NCBI RefSeq assembly: GCF_049701115.1
Contig: NZ_JBNATX010000004.1
Span: 19,286-83,285, forward strand
Length of the DNA: 64,000 nt
Direction of reading: 5' to 3'
From: Thermoanaerobacter sp049701115
GTDB taxonomy: Bacteria; Bacillota; Thermoanaerobacteria; Thermoanaerobacterales; Thermoanaerobacteraceae
Position numbers and translations under genes: made by a program. Shown one piece after another: positions 51,524 through 60,998 of the stretch; within the stretch, counting starts at the first letter, position 1, and each line of letters opens with the position of its first letter. The notes under the pieces are model-generated. The model saw only the letters and a list, made by a program, of their open reading frames with translations, was not told the origin of the DNA and did no database searches.

Positions 51524-52684
51524 TTATATTAATTTTCCTTTTAGCTCAAAGTACCTTTTCTCTATCTCTTCTACTAAATCACTTTCCTCTTCAAGTCCTG
51601 TAATAACATTTACAGCCTTTTTTATGCCAAATTGTTCTACATATTCTCTCATTTTAACGGCCTGTGCATCTTCTTTGTAGTCAAATAAAAGCCCAGCAGC
51701 AATTCCATAGAGGATAAAGTTTGGCGTAATTCCAACTTCACTGCAAAGCTTTAAAGGTGCAATTAATCTATCTTCTGATGAAAGCTTTCTCAAAGGTTCC
51801 CTCCCTACTCTTGTAACCTCATCTTGTAAATATGGATTTTCAAACCTCTTAATCACTTTTTCTGCATAGGCCATAAGAGATTCTTTATCTACATCATATT
51901 TTTTAGAAAGAGCAGTAGATATTTCTTCCTGCATTCCTTTCACTATAGCCCTTATGCTCTCATCCTTTATAGCCTCATGAATATACTTATAGCTTTTTAG
52001 ATATCCCAGATACGCCGTGGTAGCATGAGCTCCATTTAATAAAAATAATTTCCTCTCTATATAAGGCTTCAAATCATCTACTAATTCTACCCCTTCTATT
52101 TGGAGGTTTCCTTTAATCTTATTTTTCTCAATATCCCACTCAAAAAACTCCTCTACTGCCACATCCACAGGAAGTTCTTTATCAATTTTAACTGCTGGAA
52201 CAATCCTATCAACTGCTGTATTGGGAAAACCAACTTTTAAATTGAGGTAAGTAATAAAATCACTGTCCTCTTCTTTTACTACGCTTTCTCTTAAAACGTC
52301 AGTAGCAAAAAGAGCATTTTCGCAGGCCATTATGTCAAGAGGTTTTTCATTTTTTTCTTTTCTTGCCTTTAAGTATTTCTTTAATCTTCCACCAATGGAA
52401 GAAAGGTTTGAAACACCTACAGAAGTTGTAACCATATCCGCCTCTAAAAAAGCATCAAGTACTTTATCCTCTTCCTCTAGATGCAAAGCCTTGACCTCTT
52501 TTACTTCTTCTTTTTCCACAGGCTCTTTCAAAATAATGACATTGTACTTTTTGTACTTATTAATATTATCCACAATTTCTTTCGAAATATCTACAAAGGT
52601 AACTTCATATCCGGATTTATTAAGTAAATATCCAATAAATCCTCTCCCTATATTGCCTGCTCCAAAGTGAAGCGCCTTCGGCAT
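51524..52684 (-). CDS. mtlD: Mannitol-1-phosphate 5-dehydrogenase
   Basis: MtlD oxidises mannitol-1-phosphate to fructose-6-phosphate with NAD. The N-terminal Rossmann motif ALHFGAGNIGRGFIGYLL is diagnostic, and KRYLKSYKYIHE-like and GFPNTAVDRIVPAV segments support the polyol dehydrogenase family. The ATG at 52684 has AAGGTGAT seven bases upstream; earlier starts (52693, 52696) overlap mtlF. The protein has 386 residues and is the last gene of the mtl operon. Confidence 0.94.
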   Translation of the reverse strand: MPKALHFGAGNIGRGFIGYLLNKSGYEVTFVDISKEIVDNINKYKKYNVIILKEPVEKEEVKEVKALHLEEEDKVLDAFLEADMVTTSVGVSNLSSIGGRLKKYLKARKEKNEKPLDIMACENALFATDVLRESVVKEEDSDFITYLNLKVGFPNTAVDRIVPAVKIDKELPVDVAVEEFFEWDIEKNKIKGNLQIEGVELVDDLKPYIERKLFLLNGAHATTAYLGYLKSYKYIHEAIKDESIRAIVKGMQEEISTALSKKYDVDKESLMAYAEKVIKRFENPYLQDEVTRVGREPLRKLSSEDRLIAPLKLCSEVGITPNFILYGIAAGLLFDYKEDAQAVKMREYVEQFGIKKAVNVITGLEEESDLVEEIEKRYFELKGKLI

Positions 52685-52685
52685 C

Positions 52686-53126
52686 TCATTCATCACCTTT
52701 CTCCAGGATTTCTATTATCTCCTGTGGAGTCTTTGCTTTTTTGAGCTTTTCTACGTTCTCTTCGTACTGGCATGTCAAAGCTATCTTTGAAAGAATGTTA
52801 AGATGCTCATCTCCTTTACCTGCAATTCCTATCACAATATAGGCCCTGTTGCCATCTCCAAAATCCACCCCATCGGGATACTGAGCTATGACTATCCCCG
52901 ATTTTTTGATGTATTTGACATATTCAGAAACCCCATGAGGTATAGCTACCCCATTTCCTATATAAGTCGTTATGTCTTCTTCTCTTTTCTTCATACCTTC
53001 GATATACTCTTTTTCAACATAGCCGTTTTCAACAAGGAGATTCCCTACCCTTTCAATAGCCTCTATTTTAGACTCTGAAGGAAGGTTTAAAAGTATGTTG
53101 TTCTCATTGAGTATATCTCTATCCAT
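52686..53126 (-). CDS. mtlF: Mannitol-specific PTS enzyme IIA
   Basis: This 146-residue EIIA of the mannitol/fructose type starts NILNEN-like (DILNENNILLNL). It has the phosphorylated histidine H64 in GVAIPHGVSEYVK. It transfers phosphate from HPr to the EIIB domain of MtlA and also to MtlR. It is stand-alone, as in other Gram-positives, and sits between mtlR and mtlD with AGGAGGAG before its ATG. Confidence 0.94.
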   Translation of the reverse strand: MDRDILNENNILLNLPSESKIEAIERVGNLLVENGYVEKEYIEGMKKREEDITTYIGNGVAIPHGVSEYVKYIKKSGIVIAQYPDGVDFGDGNRAYIVIGIAGKGDEHLNILSKIALTCQYEENVEKLKKAKTPQEIIEILEKGDE

Positions 53127-53137
53127 GACTTCTCCTC

Positions 53138-55156
53138 CTATGCTTCATTTAATATTTTTACCAAAGCATTTCTCGCATCTTTTATATCCCCAAGCCTTAA
53201 AATCTCACTAAAATTTTTGTCTTCAATCAAAGAAATGCTCACCTTTCCCAACATCTCTAGTATATCACTTCTCTCTGTCTTGCGCGCCAGCATGACTAAA
53301 AAAGTATCCACTTCTTCGTAAGCGAACCCTGTGCTTTGAAGTTTCAAAGGGTTTTTCACCTTGTAAACTCCAAGAAAAGGAAGTACCATTTTATCACTTC
53401 GAGTGTGCAAAAGAGCAATTCGAGTACCGGGTATAACCACATTGCCCATTGCTTCCCTCTTAAGGAGAAGCTCTTTTATTTCTTCAGCATCTTCAGCAAG
53501 CATGGATTTTGACAGGTCTTTCCCAATTAGCTCTATCAGTCTTCCTGTGCTATCAGCTTCTACTTCTTCTATTTTAAAATTTCTCAATATTTCATCTGCT
53601 ACTTCAAAATTCTCTTCTTCCCTTACTTTAACCTCAAACTGCTTCCCTTTTTCTGCTTTTTTAACACGATTTTGTATATAATCTTTTATTTTCTCTTCAT
53701 CTTCTTCTATTAAAAAAGGTGATACGATTATTACTTTTGAATCTATATCTTCTAACCGGGCTGTAGAGATTATTAAATCGTACTCTTGATGTTTCTTTTT
53801 TAACTCCCAAATAGTACCTATATTTATTTGATCTATCTCTTTAAACTTGTTTTTCAATTTGGCAGAAAGTATTCGGGCAGTTCCAATTCCATTAGGGCAA
53901 ATTACCAGAACTTTAAGCTTTTTGGCCATTTCCGTTTGCCTTTCAATAGCCGCTCCTATGTGCATTGTAATGTATCCGATCTCTTCTTCTGGTACTATGA
54001 TGTTGTACTTTGAAAAAACTATTTTACAGGCTCTTTCTACCGCACTGAACAAATCTTTATAATAGTTTTTAATCTCCTCTATCAAAGGATTTGAAGTAAC
54101 AAGACCCATCCTCAACCTGTAAAAAGCTGGTTCTAGATGCTGTGCTAACCCTAAAAGAAGCTGCTCATCGCAACGTATATTTACATTGAAAATCCTTGAG
54201 ACTTCCTCTACGACCTCTTTTGACAGCTCCTCCAGAGTAATGCCCAATTCTTCAAACCTATGCTGCTTGTACACATACTTTTTTGGGCTCAAGTGAATAG
54301 CTAAATATGCTATTTCTGACTCTGGCAGGTAGAAATCTTCCTCTTCAAGGATTTTTTCAACTTTCTTCATAAAATTGAACTCTTCTGACTGTAATATATC
54401 ATTTATAAATTCTCTATCAAGTTCAATGGCCTTTCCTTCTTTGCTTCTGTAGATTGAAAGAAGTATATGAACAAACATGCCAAAATAATTTAAATCAGGT
54501 AGTTCTTCGTATATGTCTTCTTTAATTTTTTCACATAAACTCTTTACTTTTCTTACTAAATCCTTACCAAAAACTGAATCAAAAAAGGCTTTGAAGGATT
54601 TACCTTTTTCTTCATCGTAAATAAACTGCAGCAGGTCTTCCATTGGCGTATAATTGTAAAACAACTCTATAATGGCATTTCTTTTATCAATTTCGCTGCC
54701 TTCTACTTTTATCCCATATCCCCTTCTTCTTATAAGCTTAAGCTTTCTCATTTTAAGCCATTCTTCAATTTTATCGAGGTAAAGGCTTATTGTACCTTCA
54801 ACCACATTAAACTGATAGCTAAAATAGCCAGCTTTAATGGGTTCATCCGAAAGAAGAAGCTGAAGAGTCATCAAAACCTGCCTTTGGTCAGGCGTTAAAA
54901 GCCATTGGAGAGGAATGGCGCCCAAAGAACTGTAAACCCTTTTGAGCGCCTCTTCCTCTCCTTCTATAAATATCTTCTTACCCTGTTCCACAATTTTTAC
55001 CTCAAGATGACTTAAACGCTCGTTTATCAATGCCACTTCTCTTAAAACCGTTCTTTCACTGACATCCATAAGATTGGCAAGATCAGCTATTTCAAATGGT
55101 CCTTTTTCTATTAAATTTTTAAGGATAAATTTTTGCCTTACACTCAAATCTTCCAT
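53138..55156 (-). CDS. mtlR: Mannitol operon activator MtlR (PRD-containing)
   Basis: This protein of about 672 residues has an N-terminal helix-turn-helix (EIADLANLMDVSERTVLREV), a second winged helix, two PRD domains with conserved histidines (about 195-415; for example AIHLSPK and GYITMHIGAAIER), an EIIB(Gat)-like domain (KVLVICPNGIGTARIL) with cysteine, and a C-terminal EIIA(Mtl)-like domain (ALLHTRSDK). PTS components control it by phosphorylation of these sites. I prefer ATG 55156 (GGTGA five bases upstream) over ATG 55168, which overlaps the mtlA stop by one base. It is encoded in the operon it should activate. Confidence 0.92.
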   Translation of the reverse strand: MEDLSVRQKFILKNLIEKGPFEIADLANLMDVSERTVLREVALINERLSHLEVKIVEQGKKIFIEGEEEALKRVYSSLGAIPLQWLLTPDQRQVLMTLQLLLSDEPIKAGYFSYQFNVVEGTISLYLDKIEEWLKMRKLKLIRRRGYGIKVEGSEIDKRNAIIELFYNYTPMEDLLQFIYDEEKGKSFKAFFDSVFGKDLVRKVKSLCEKIKEDIYEELPDLNYFGMFVHILLSIYRSKEGKAIELDREFINDILQSEEFNFMKKVEKILEEEDFYLPESEIAYLAIHLSPKKYVYKQHRFEELGITLEELSKEVVEEVSRIFNVNIRCDEQLLLGLAQHLEPAFYRLRMGLVTSNPLIEEIKNYYKDLFSAVERACKIVFSKYNIIVPEEEIGYITMHIGAAIERQTEMAKKLKVLVICPNGIGTARILSAKLKNKFKEIDQINIGTIWELKKKHQEYDLIISTARLEDIDSKVIIVSPFLIEEDEEKIKDYIQNRVKKAEKGKQFEVKVREEENFEVADEILRNFKIEEVEADSTGRLIELIGKDLSKSMLAEDAEEIKELLLKREAMGNVVIPGTRIALLHTRSDKMVLPFLGVYKVKNPLKLQSTGFAYEEVDTFLVMLARKTERSDILEMLGKVSISLIEDKNFSEILRLGDIKDARNALVKILNEA

Positions 55157-55167
55157 GGCTTTCACCA

Positions 55168-56604
55168 TTAGTTATTTTTAAGGCTTTTTACAAATTCGTC
55201 ATACACAGTATTGTCAAGGAAATTCTTCACTGTCACAATCTTAGCATGGGGCACCACTTCAGCCGCTCTTTCTGCCAGATTCTCCTGTGTGAATACTACA
55301 TCCGCTTCTTTTGGTATCTGATTTACAGCTGAGTGCTTGACTTGTATGTCAAAGCCCGCCTCTTTGAGCTTCTTTCTCAAGATAGTTTCTCCCATAGCTG
55401 AAGAACCCATACCTGCATCGCAAGCAAAAACTATGAGTTTGGGAAGTGTATCCATCTTCATTTCTGCTTTTGGCATTTCAACTTTTTCACCTTTGCTCTG
55501 GGCCTTGAGACCACTTACTATTGAACGGGCAAAGCTCATGCTTTCAGCTGACATGCTCTCTTCGCTTGCCCTCTTTACAATAGGTGAAGCTATCAAGAAG
55601 GAAACTAAAGCTCCTACTGTTATACCTGTCAGCACAGGAAGTAATCCGCCTTTTGGTGCCATAGCTATCTCTGCAAATATGCTACCAGGTGAAGGAGTTG
55701 CCACAAGTCCTGCTTTTGTGAGAACAAATGTCGCATCTGCAGCCATTCCACCACCTATGACAGCAAGAAGTAATGCAGGGTTCATCAAAACATATGGGAA
55801 GTATATCTCATGTATTCCACCAAAGAACTGGATTATTATAGCGCCAGGAGCTGACTGTTTTGCATCCCCCTTCCCAAAAAGCCAATATGCTAAAAGCACT
55901 CCCAAACCTGGACCCGGGTCTGTCTCAAGGAGGAAGAATATAGACTTTCCAAATTCTTTTACCTGTGCTACTCCAAGAGGAGCTAATATACCGTGATTTA
56001 TGGCGTTATTAAGGAAGAGAACTTTCCCAGGTTCAATAAACAATGCTATCAAGGGGAGCAAACCCTTATTTGTAACCCACTGAGCCGCAGCTCCAAGCCC
56101 TAGTGAAACAGCGTTCATAACAGGCTCTACAAATAAAAATGCTAAGATTGCCAAAATTCCTCCTAAAATTCCTGCTGAGAAATTATTTACAAGCATTTCA
56201 AATCCAGCTGGTACTTTACCTTCTACCGCCTCGTCAAATTTTTTGATTACATAACCTCCCAGTGGTCCCATTATCATAGCACCTATAAACATCGGAACAG
56301 AAGAACCTATAGCTACACCAGCTGTGGCAACGGCTCCAACAACTCCACCTCTTACATCGTATACAAGCTTGCCACCTGTATAACCTATCAGTATAGGCAA
56401 GAGGTACATTATCATGGGCCCCACTAACTTAGCTAAGTGTTCATTTGGAACCCATCCTGTCGGTATAAAGAATGCTGTGATAAGTCCCCATGCTATAAAT
56501 GCACCAATATTAGGTATTACCATCCCCGCTAAAAAACCACCCAACCTCTGTAATTTTGTCCTTATACTTCCACCTTTTGTAGTAATCGCATTCACGTTTT
56601 GCAT
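55168..56604 (-). CDS. mtlA: Mannitol-specific PTS enzyme IICB
   Basis: This 478-residue permease has an EIIC domain with about eight membrane segments, including GGFLAGMVIPNIGAFIAWGL and the GGIHEIYFPYVLMNP signature. The EIIB domain carries the phosphorylated cysteine C395 in VFACDAGMGSSAMG. EIIA is separate (mtlF). GGAGGGAAAAGGT precedes the ATG. The family is characteristic of mannitol uptake with concomitant phosphorylation. Confidence 0.95.
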   Translation of the reverse strand: MQNVNAITTKGGSIRTKLQRLGGFLAGMVIPNIGAFIAWGLITAFFIPTGWVPNEHLAKLVGPMIMYLLPILIGYTGGKLVYDVRGGVVGAVATAGVAIGSSVPMFIGAMIMGPLGGYVIKKFDEAVEGKVPAGFEMLVNNFSAGILGGILAILAFLFVEPVMNAVSLGLGAAAQWVTNKGLLPLIALFIEPGKVLFLNNAINHGILAPLGVAQVKEFGKSIFFLLETDPGPGLGVLLAYWLFGKGDAKQSAPGAIIIQFFGGIHEIYFPYVLMNPALLLAVIGGGMAADATFVLTKAGLVATPSPGSIFAEIAMAPKGGLLPVLTGITVGALVSFLIASPIVKRASEESMSAESMSFARSIVSGLKAQSKGEKVEMPKAEMKMDTLPKLIVFACDAGMGSSAMGETILRKKLKEAGFDIQVKHSAVNQIPKEADVVFTQENLAERAAEVVPHAKIVTVKNFLDNTVYDEFVKSLKNN

Positions 56605-56642
56605 ACCTTTTCCCTCCTTCTTTCAAAAACTTCTTTAACTAT

Positions 56643-56671
56643 ATTGTAATCCCCCTTCTTTTTTTATGCAA
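56643..56671 (-). promoter_or_regulatory. Sigma-A promoter of the mtl operon
   Basis: The minus strand shows TTGCAT, a 17-base spacer and TACAAT, leaving about 32 bases before mtlA. The imperfect -35 suits an activator-dependent promoter. Confidence 0.65.
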
Positions 56672-56688
56672 TTAAAAGAAACTCAGTC

Positions 56689-56711
56689 TTGTCATTCGTT
56701 TTCTATGACAA
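56689..56711 (-). promoter_or_regulatory. Candidate MtlR operator
   Basis: A perfect inverted repeat TTGTCAT-9 bases-ATGACAA lies at about -53 to -75 from the predicted start. The established Bacillus MtlR site is of the TTGTCA...TGCCAA type at a similar place. Location upstream of the promoter fits activation. Confidence 0.65.
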
Positions 56712-56725
56712 AACTGAAAAAAGAA

Positions 56726-56747
56726 AAACCCCAGGAAAATGGGGTTT
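56726..56747 (-). terminator. Terminator of the chb operon
   Basis: On the minus strand AAACCCCA pairs with TGGGGTTT around 6 bases, followed by TTCTTTTTTC. It lies just after the chbF stop and just upstream of the mtl regulatory region. Confidence 0.88.
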
Positions 56748-56760
56748 AGGCTTACTGATT

Positions 56761-58071
56761 TCACTTATATTGCGGTAAATATTCTTTATTCTGTTCAATT
56801 ATATCATCAAGTATCTTTTTAGCAATAGTGGCAGATGGTACTAAAGGATGTATTGTCAACGCTTGCAAAGCAGCATAGTAATCTCCTCTTACCCCTGCTT
56901 CAATTGTGAGTTCTTCATATGCTTTTACAGCTTGCATCAATCCTCTTATTTTAGGAGACACATGACCAATAGTTATAGGATGAGCACCATTTTTATCAAC
57001 TACTGCATTTGTTTCTATTACCACATCATCCGGTAAATCTGCAATCGTTCCGTTGTTTTTCACATTAACCACATGTATTTCTTTCTTATCATTATATATT
57101 GCACTTATCAAAGAACAAGCAACATCAGAGTAATGAGCCCCTCCACGTTTTTCTAATTGGGGAGGTTTTACGTTTAAATTTGGGTCTTTATATAATTCAA
57201 AAAGTTCTTTTTCTAGTTTTTTCACGACTTCTCCTCTTGTCCCTACTGTAGCAGCTTCTTTCTTCTGTTCTTCTAACATCTCATCGGTTAAATAGTAATA
57301 TCTATGATAGGGACATGGATACATGCCAAGAGATTTTATAAACTCCAGATCCCAAGGTAGCTCTGGAATATTTTTCATACTTAATGATCTAGCTGATTCA
57401 TACATCTCTATTAATTTTTCAGTTACATCTTCCCCATCTAAATAAATATTTGTTCCCCAGACAAGATGATTAAGCCCAGCAAATTTAATGTAGATTCTCT
57501 TTGGATCAACACCCAAAAGATTAGCAACTCCATAGACCATTCCTATGGGCACATTACACACACCTATGGCTTTTACTTTAGTGTATTTTAATATTGTTTC
57601 TGTAATTAATCCAGAAGGATTTGTAAAATTGATAAGCCATGCATTGGGGGCAAGTTCTTCTATATCTTTGCAAATATCTAAAATAACCGGAATTGTCCTC
57701 TGCGCTTTTGCAAATCCACCGGGTCCTGTAGTCTCCTGCCCTATCACATCGTATTTTAGAGGAATTTTTTCATCTCTAATTCTGGCGTCTATCCCCCCTA
57801 CTCTAAATTGGGTTATAACAAAATCTGCATTCTTTATTGCTTCGCGTCTATTTAAAGTTAAGTGGATATTTATATCAACACCAGCTTTTTCTATCATTCT
57901 CCTTGCAAGGCTACCAACAATCTCCAGTTTCTCTTTCCCCTCTTCTATATCTACTAGATATAAATCTTTCACAGGTAATTCCCCATACCTTTTTATAAAC
58001 CCTTCAATAAGTTCAGGAGTATAACTAGAACCACCTCCTATAACTGCAATTTTTAAATCTTTTTTATACAT
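56761..58071 (-). CDS. chbF: GH4 6-phospho-beta-glucosidase/ChbF-like hydrolase
   Basis: This 436-residue family 4 glycosidase uses NAD and a divalent metal. IAVIGGGSSYTPELIEGF is the NAD site; the metal ligands are expected at C172 (GVCNVPIGM) and H202 (GLNHLVW). VGGIDARIRDEKIP and GQETTGPGGFAKAQR are also typical. It would split phosphorylated beta-disaccharides delivered by the PTS. With chbG nearby, deacetylated chitobiose-6-phosphate is the best guess; cellobiose-6-phosphate is the alternative. The ATG at 58071 has AAGGGGG upstream and overlaps chbA by 8 bp. Confidence 0.88.
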   Translation of the reverse strand: MYKKDLKIAVIGGGSSYTPELIEGFIKRYGELPVKDLYLVDIEEGKEKLEIVGSLARRMIEKAGVDINIHLTLNRREAIKNADFVITQFRVGGIDARIRDEKIPLKYDVIGQETTGPGGFAKAQRTIPVILDICKDIEELAPNAWLINFTNPSGLITETILKYTKVKAIGVCNVPIGMVYGVANLLGVDPKRIYIKFAGLNHLVWGTNIYLDGEDVTEKLIEMYESARSLSMKNIPELPWDLEFIKSLGMYPCPYHRYYYLTDEMLEEQKKEAATVGTRGEVVKKLEKELFELYKDPNLNVKPPQLEKRGGAHYSDVACSLISAIYNDKKEIHVVNVKNNGTIADLPDDVVIETNAVVDKNGAHPITIGHVSPKIRGLMQAVKAYEELTIEAGVRGDYYAALQALTIHPLVPSATIAKKILDDIIEQNKEYLPQYK

Positions 58072-58396
58072 TAAAAGCCGCCCCCTTTGTTTGATAAATA
58101 ATTTTATAAAGCTCAATCATCTCCGTTATTAATTCTTTTGCAAGAATTGCATTCATGAGATGATCCTCAGCATGTACCAAAAGAAGCGTAACCTCCTGTT
58201 TTTCTCCTGCCGCCTCTTTATGAATCATGTCTGTCTGTACATGATGAGCTTCTAAAAGTTCTTCACCTGCTTTTTTTAAACATTCTTCTGCTTTTTTAAA
58301 ATCTCCCTCTTTTGCATATTTTAAGGCTTCAAAGGCATTACTTCTCGCATTACCTGCGCGGGATATAATAGTAAATACAATTTGTTCTAAGTCCAT
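58064..58396 (-). CDS. chbA: PTS lactose/cellobiose-family enzyme IIA
   Basis: This 110-residue EIIA of the Lac family is all-helical with the phosphorylated histidine H75 in LLLVHAEDHLMNAI. It forms trimers in characterised relatives. AGGAGGC precedes the ATG at 58396. It works with the adjacent EIIB and with EIIC at the start of the operon. Confidence 0.92.
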   Translation of the reverse strand: MDLEQIVFTIISRAGNARSNAFEALKYAKEGDFKKAEECLKKAGEELLEAHHVQTDMIHKEAAGEKQEVTLLLVHAEDHLMNAILAKELITEMIELYKIIYQTKGAAFNV

Positions 58397-58414
58397 TTTG
58401 ATGCCTCCTGTCTT

Positions 58415-58726
58415 TTATTTGTTTTTCAGCGCCTCAATTGCTAAATCCAAAGTTTTAGCCCCATCAATCATTCCATATATGTGAGGCGGAATTACCCTGT
58501 AAACTTTATTCTTCTCTTTTGTAAGTTCTGCCACATATTTTTCTTTATATCTTATCTGAGGACCTAATAAAATAACATCATAATCATCAATTATCTTCTC
58601 CAAATTATCAGCAGCCTCTGCATTGATGTATAAGTCTTTTATTCCTCTTTTCTCTCCCTCTTTCTTCATCTTCTCCACAAGCAAACTAGTAGACATACCT
58701 GCTCCACAGATTAATAGAATCCTCAT
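58415..58726 (-). CDS. chbB: PTS lactose/cellobiose-family enzyme IIB
   Basis: This 103-residue EIIB has the active cysteine C7 in LLICGAGMSTSLLVEKM and the VILLGPQIRYK segment typical of the chitobiose/cellobiose subfamily. GGAGGG precedes its ATG. It lies between chbG and chbA. Confidence 0.93.
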   Translation of the reverse strand: MRILLICGAGMSTSLLVEKMKKEGEKRGIKDLYINAEAADNLEKIIDDYDVILLGPQIRYKEKYVAELTKEKNKVYRVIPPHIYGMIDGAKTLDLAIEALKNK

Positions 58727-58756
58727 AAATTTATCCCTCCTTACAAATTTTACAAA

Positions 58757-59506
58757 TCATTTGAAAATTGAGTAATTCACAAGCATTATATTCCTTTCTT
58801 TGACAAATTGAATTACATCAGGGTTAGTTAATATTTCCCTTTCTATTCCTCTTTTAACATTATAAGAAGAAATTTTCATCAATTCATCATCTACATATGC
58901 AGGATGAGACATTATTTCTGTTATACCATTCTCTAACTTTTCTAAAATAAATAAAAGATTTTCTTTCGTTGCACCTTTATCATAGAAAGTGTAAACAAAA
59001 TTATCAATCGTTTTTACACCTGCTTCTACTATAATTCTTTTATCTAAAGGAGTAGAACGCACGGGTAAACCATATTTCAGCGCTAAGTCTATAAATACTT
59101 TTAAAACCTTTGGATGAGTTTGTACACCATGATGGCTATCCATATGAGTTATGGGAATCCCTAAAGAAAGTGCTTTTTTTATCTGCTCTTCCATTTCCAA
59201 TCTAATTTCATCTACATCGGCATCATTCAAAGCCTGTCGGTAATCTTTTTTAAAATAGCCTCTCTCATCTACTAAAGTAGGTACTTTTTCAGGACTGCTT
59301 AAGGGCTTACCAGCATCCAATGTTATGTGTATTCCAAAACCTAAATTAGGACATAATTCTTTAATTTCTGCTGCCTCATGGGCATAAGGCATATTGCACA
59401 TTATAGAAGTACTTCTTAAAATACCATTCTTATAACTTTCAACAATTCCCTTATTTACACCTTTTGTAAGGCCAAAATCATCTCCATTTACAATAAGATA
59501 TTTCAC
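58757..59506 (-). CDS. chbG: ChbG/YdjC-family carbohydrate deacetylase
   Basis: This 249-residue protein has the YdjC/ChbG metal motif LIVNGDDFG and HMDSHHGVQTHP, plus GFGIHITLDAGKPLS and the late MSHPAYVDDEL. In E. coli ChbG removes one acetyl group from chitobiose or chitobiose-6-phosphate so that ChbF can act. Its place between EIIC and EIIB mirrors that logic. I choose GTG 59506, since an earlier GTG at 59515 directly abuts the GAGGA site. Confidence 0.87.
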   Translation of the reverse strand: MKYLIVNGDDFGLTKGVNKGIVESYKNGILRSTSIMCNMPYAHEAAEIKELCPNLGFGIHITLDAGKPLSSPEKVPTLVDERGYFKKDYRQALNDADVDEIRLEMEEQIKKALSLGIPITHMDSHHGVQTHPKVLKVFIDLALKYGLPVRSTPLDKRIIVEAGVKTIDNFVYTFYDKGATKENLLFILEKLENGITEIMSHPAYVDDELMKISSYNVKRGIEREILTNPDVIQFVKERNIMLVNYSIFK

Positions 59507-59561
59507 TTTCCTCACTCCTCAATCTTTAAAATATATTGAATAAATTTTACCCAAGATATAA

Positions 59562-60848
59562 CTAGCCCTCTATCTTTTTTACTTCCTCTTCCTTCTTCAA
59601 CTGCTGTTCTTCTTCATATTTTTTATTATCCCAGAGTCTTAAAAAAGGATAGTAAATTGCTCCTGCTACTGCAAAATTTACAATCTGTAATACTATCGCT
59701 TTCCAATCACCTGTAGTAAGAAAACCGCTGATAAGTACAGGAGTAGTCCATGGGATTAGAGCATACGGCCTTGCAACAATATTCAATGCCATCGCAGTAT
59801 AAGTTATAAGAGCTGCTGCAATAGGAGCCAAAATAAATGGTACAATCATAACAGGGTTCATTACTATCGGCATACCAAAAGTAATAGGTTCATTTATATT
59901 GAATATCCCTGGCCCAATGGCAGCTTTTCCAACAGCCCTCAATTGCTGGGATTTTGTTGCAAACAACAACAGTAAAGCTAAAGCAAGTGTCGTCCCTGAG
60001 CCACCTATAAAAACAAATATATCAAAAAATTGCTGACACACAATATGCGGCAGAATCTTTTCTCCTGCAATCTTAGCAGCAGAATTTTCTTGAGTAAAAG
60101 TAAGAACTATTGGCCCTATTATTCCACCCATTACTGCCGCTCCATGAATACCTACACTCCATAAGAATTGAACTGCTAATATAATTAAAATAACAGCCGG
60201 TAATGTAGAACCTAATTTCAATAATGGAATAGCAATCAACACGTTAATAGCTTCCGGTATCGTCAAATGGACAGTTTTTATCAATATCATGTGCACAATC
60301 CAAACGGAAGTAATGATTACAGCACCAGGTATTAATGCTGCAAAAGCTCTACCAACAGAAGGAGGAACACCTTCAGGCATGCGGATGACCAAATTTTTTT
60401 CTATAAATTTTCTTTGTACTTCAACCGTAAAAATTGCTATTATCATTGCCACAAATAATCCTAAGCTCCCCAGCCACATTGAGGGAATATTGTTATCTTG
60501 GGTTAGAGGGATTGATAACATGAATGTAGATAAACTTAAAACACCAGAAGCTATGGGATCGATTTTATAAGTTCCAGCCAACGAATAGGCTATTGTAAAA
60601 GAAGCGACCAATCCTATTATTCCAAATGTAGCACTAACTATTTTTAATAAATCTTTTGCATAAGGTTTAATTAAAACTTCAAGAGAAGGTATGGGCGGAA
60701 AAGCTATAATTAAGAAGAAAGACCCAATGAGAAGTAATGGCATTGTAGCAACTATTCCATCACGAATCGATTTTAAGTGCCTTTGTTCAGCAAGTCTCCC
60801 TGCAACAGGCATAAAGTATTTGTCAAGAAAATTAATAAAAGCCTCCAT
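59562..60848 (-). CDS. chbC: PTS lactose/cellobiose-family enzyme IIC
   Basis: This 428-residue permease has about ten hydrophobic segments. It shows the subfamily features RDGIVATMPLLLIGSFFLI, LWSVGIHGAAVMGGI and the sugar-binding motif FNINEPITFGMPIVMNP. It ends in a charged tail. It is the first gene after the sigma-54 promoter, with GGGGAGTTG before the ATG. Chitobiose versus cellobiose cannot be decided from the permease alone. Confidence 0.92.
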   Translation of the reverse strand: MEAFINFLDKYFMPVAGRLAEQRHLKSIRDGIVATMPLLLIGSFFLIIAFPPIPSLEVLIKPYAKDLLKIVSATFGIIGLVASFTIAYSLAGTYKIDPIASGVLSLSTFMLSIPLTQDNNIPSMWLGSLGLFVAMIIAIFTVEVQRKFIEKNLVIRMPEGVPPSVGRAFAALIPGAVIITSVWIVHMILIKTVHLTIPEAINVLIAIPLLKLGSTLPAVILIILAVQFLWSVGIHGAAVMGGIIGPIVLTFTQENSAAKIAGEKILPHIVCQQFFDIFVFIGGSGTTLALALLLLFATKSQQLRAVGKAAIGPGIFNINEPITFGMPIVMNPVMIVPFILAPIAAALITYTAMALNIVARPYALIPWTTPVLISGFLTTGDWKAIVLQIVNFAVAGAIYYPFLRLWDNKKYEEEQQLKKEEEVKKIEG

Positions 60849-60889
60849 TTGATCAACTCCCCTTTAGAATATTTTGCAACGTATATTTA

Positions 60890-60906
60890 CGCAAATTTTA
60901 TGCCAA
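60890..60906 (-). promoter_or_regulatory. Sigma-54 (-24/-12) promoter of the chb operon
   Basis: The minus strand reads TTGGCATAAAATTTGCG, with GG and GC separated by exactly 10 bases, a good match to the consensus YTGGCAYRNNNNTTGCW. The predicted start lies about 30 bases before chbC. The LevR-like sigma-54 activator is encoded immediately upstream. Confidence 0.88.
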
Positions 60907-60998
60907 CTAGCTCTCGAATTTAAAAGACAGCTCCTTTTCTGCCTCTTATTCTTCTTTTCCCTATCCTGTTTTAATGTGTATCATATAAAAACGTATTC

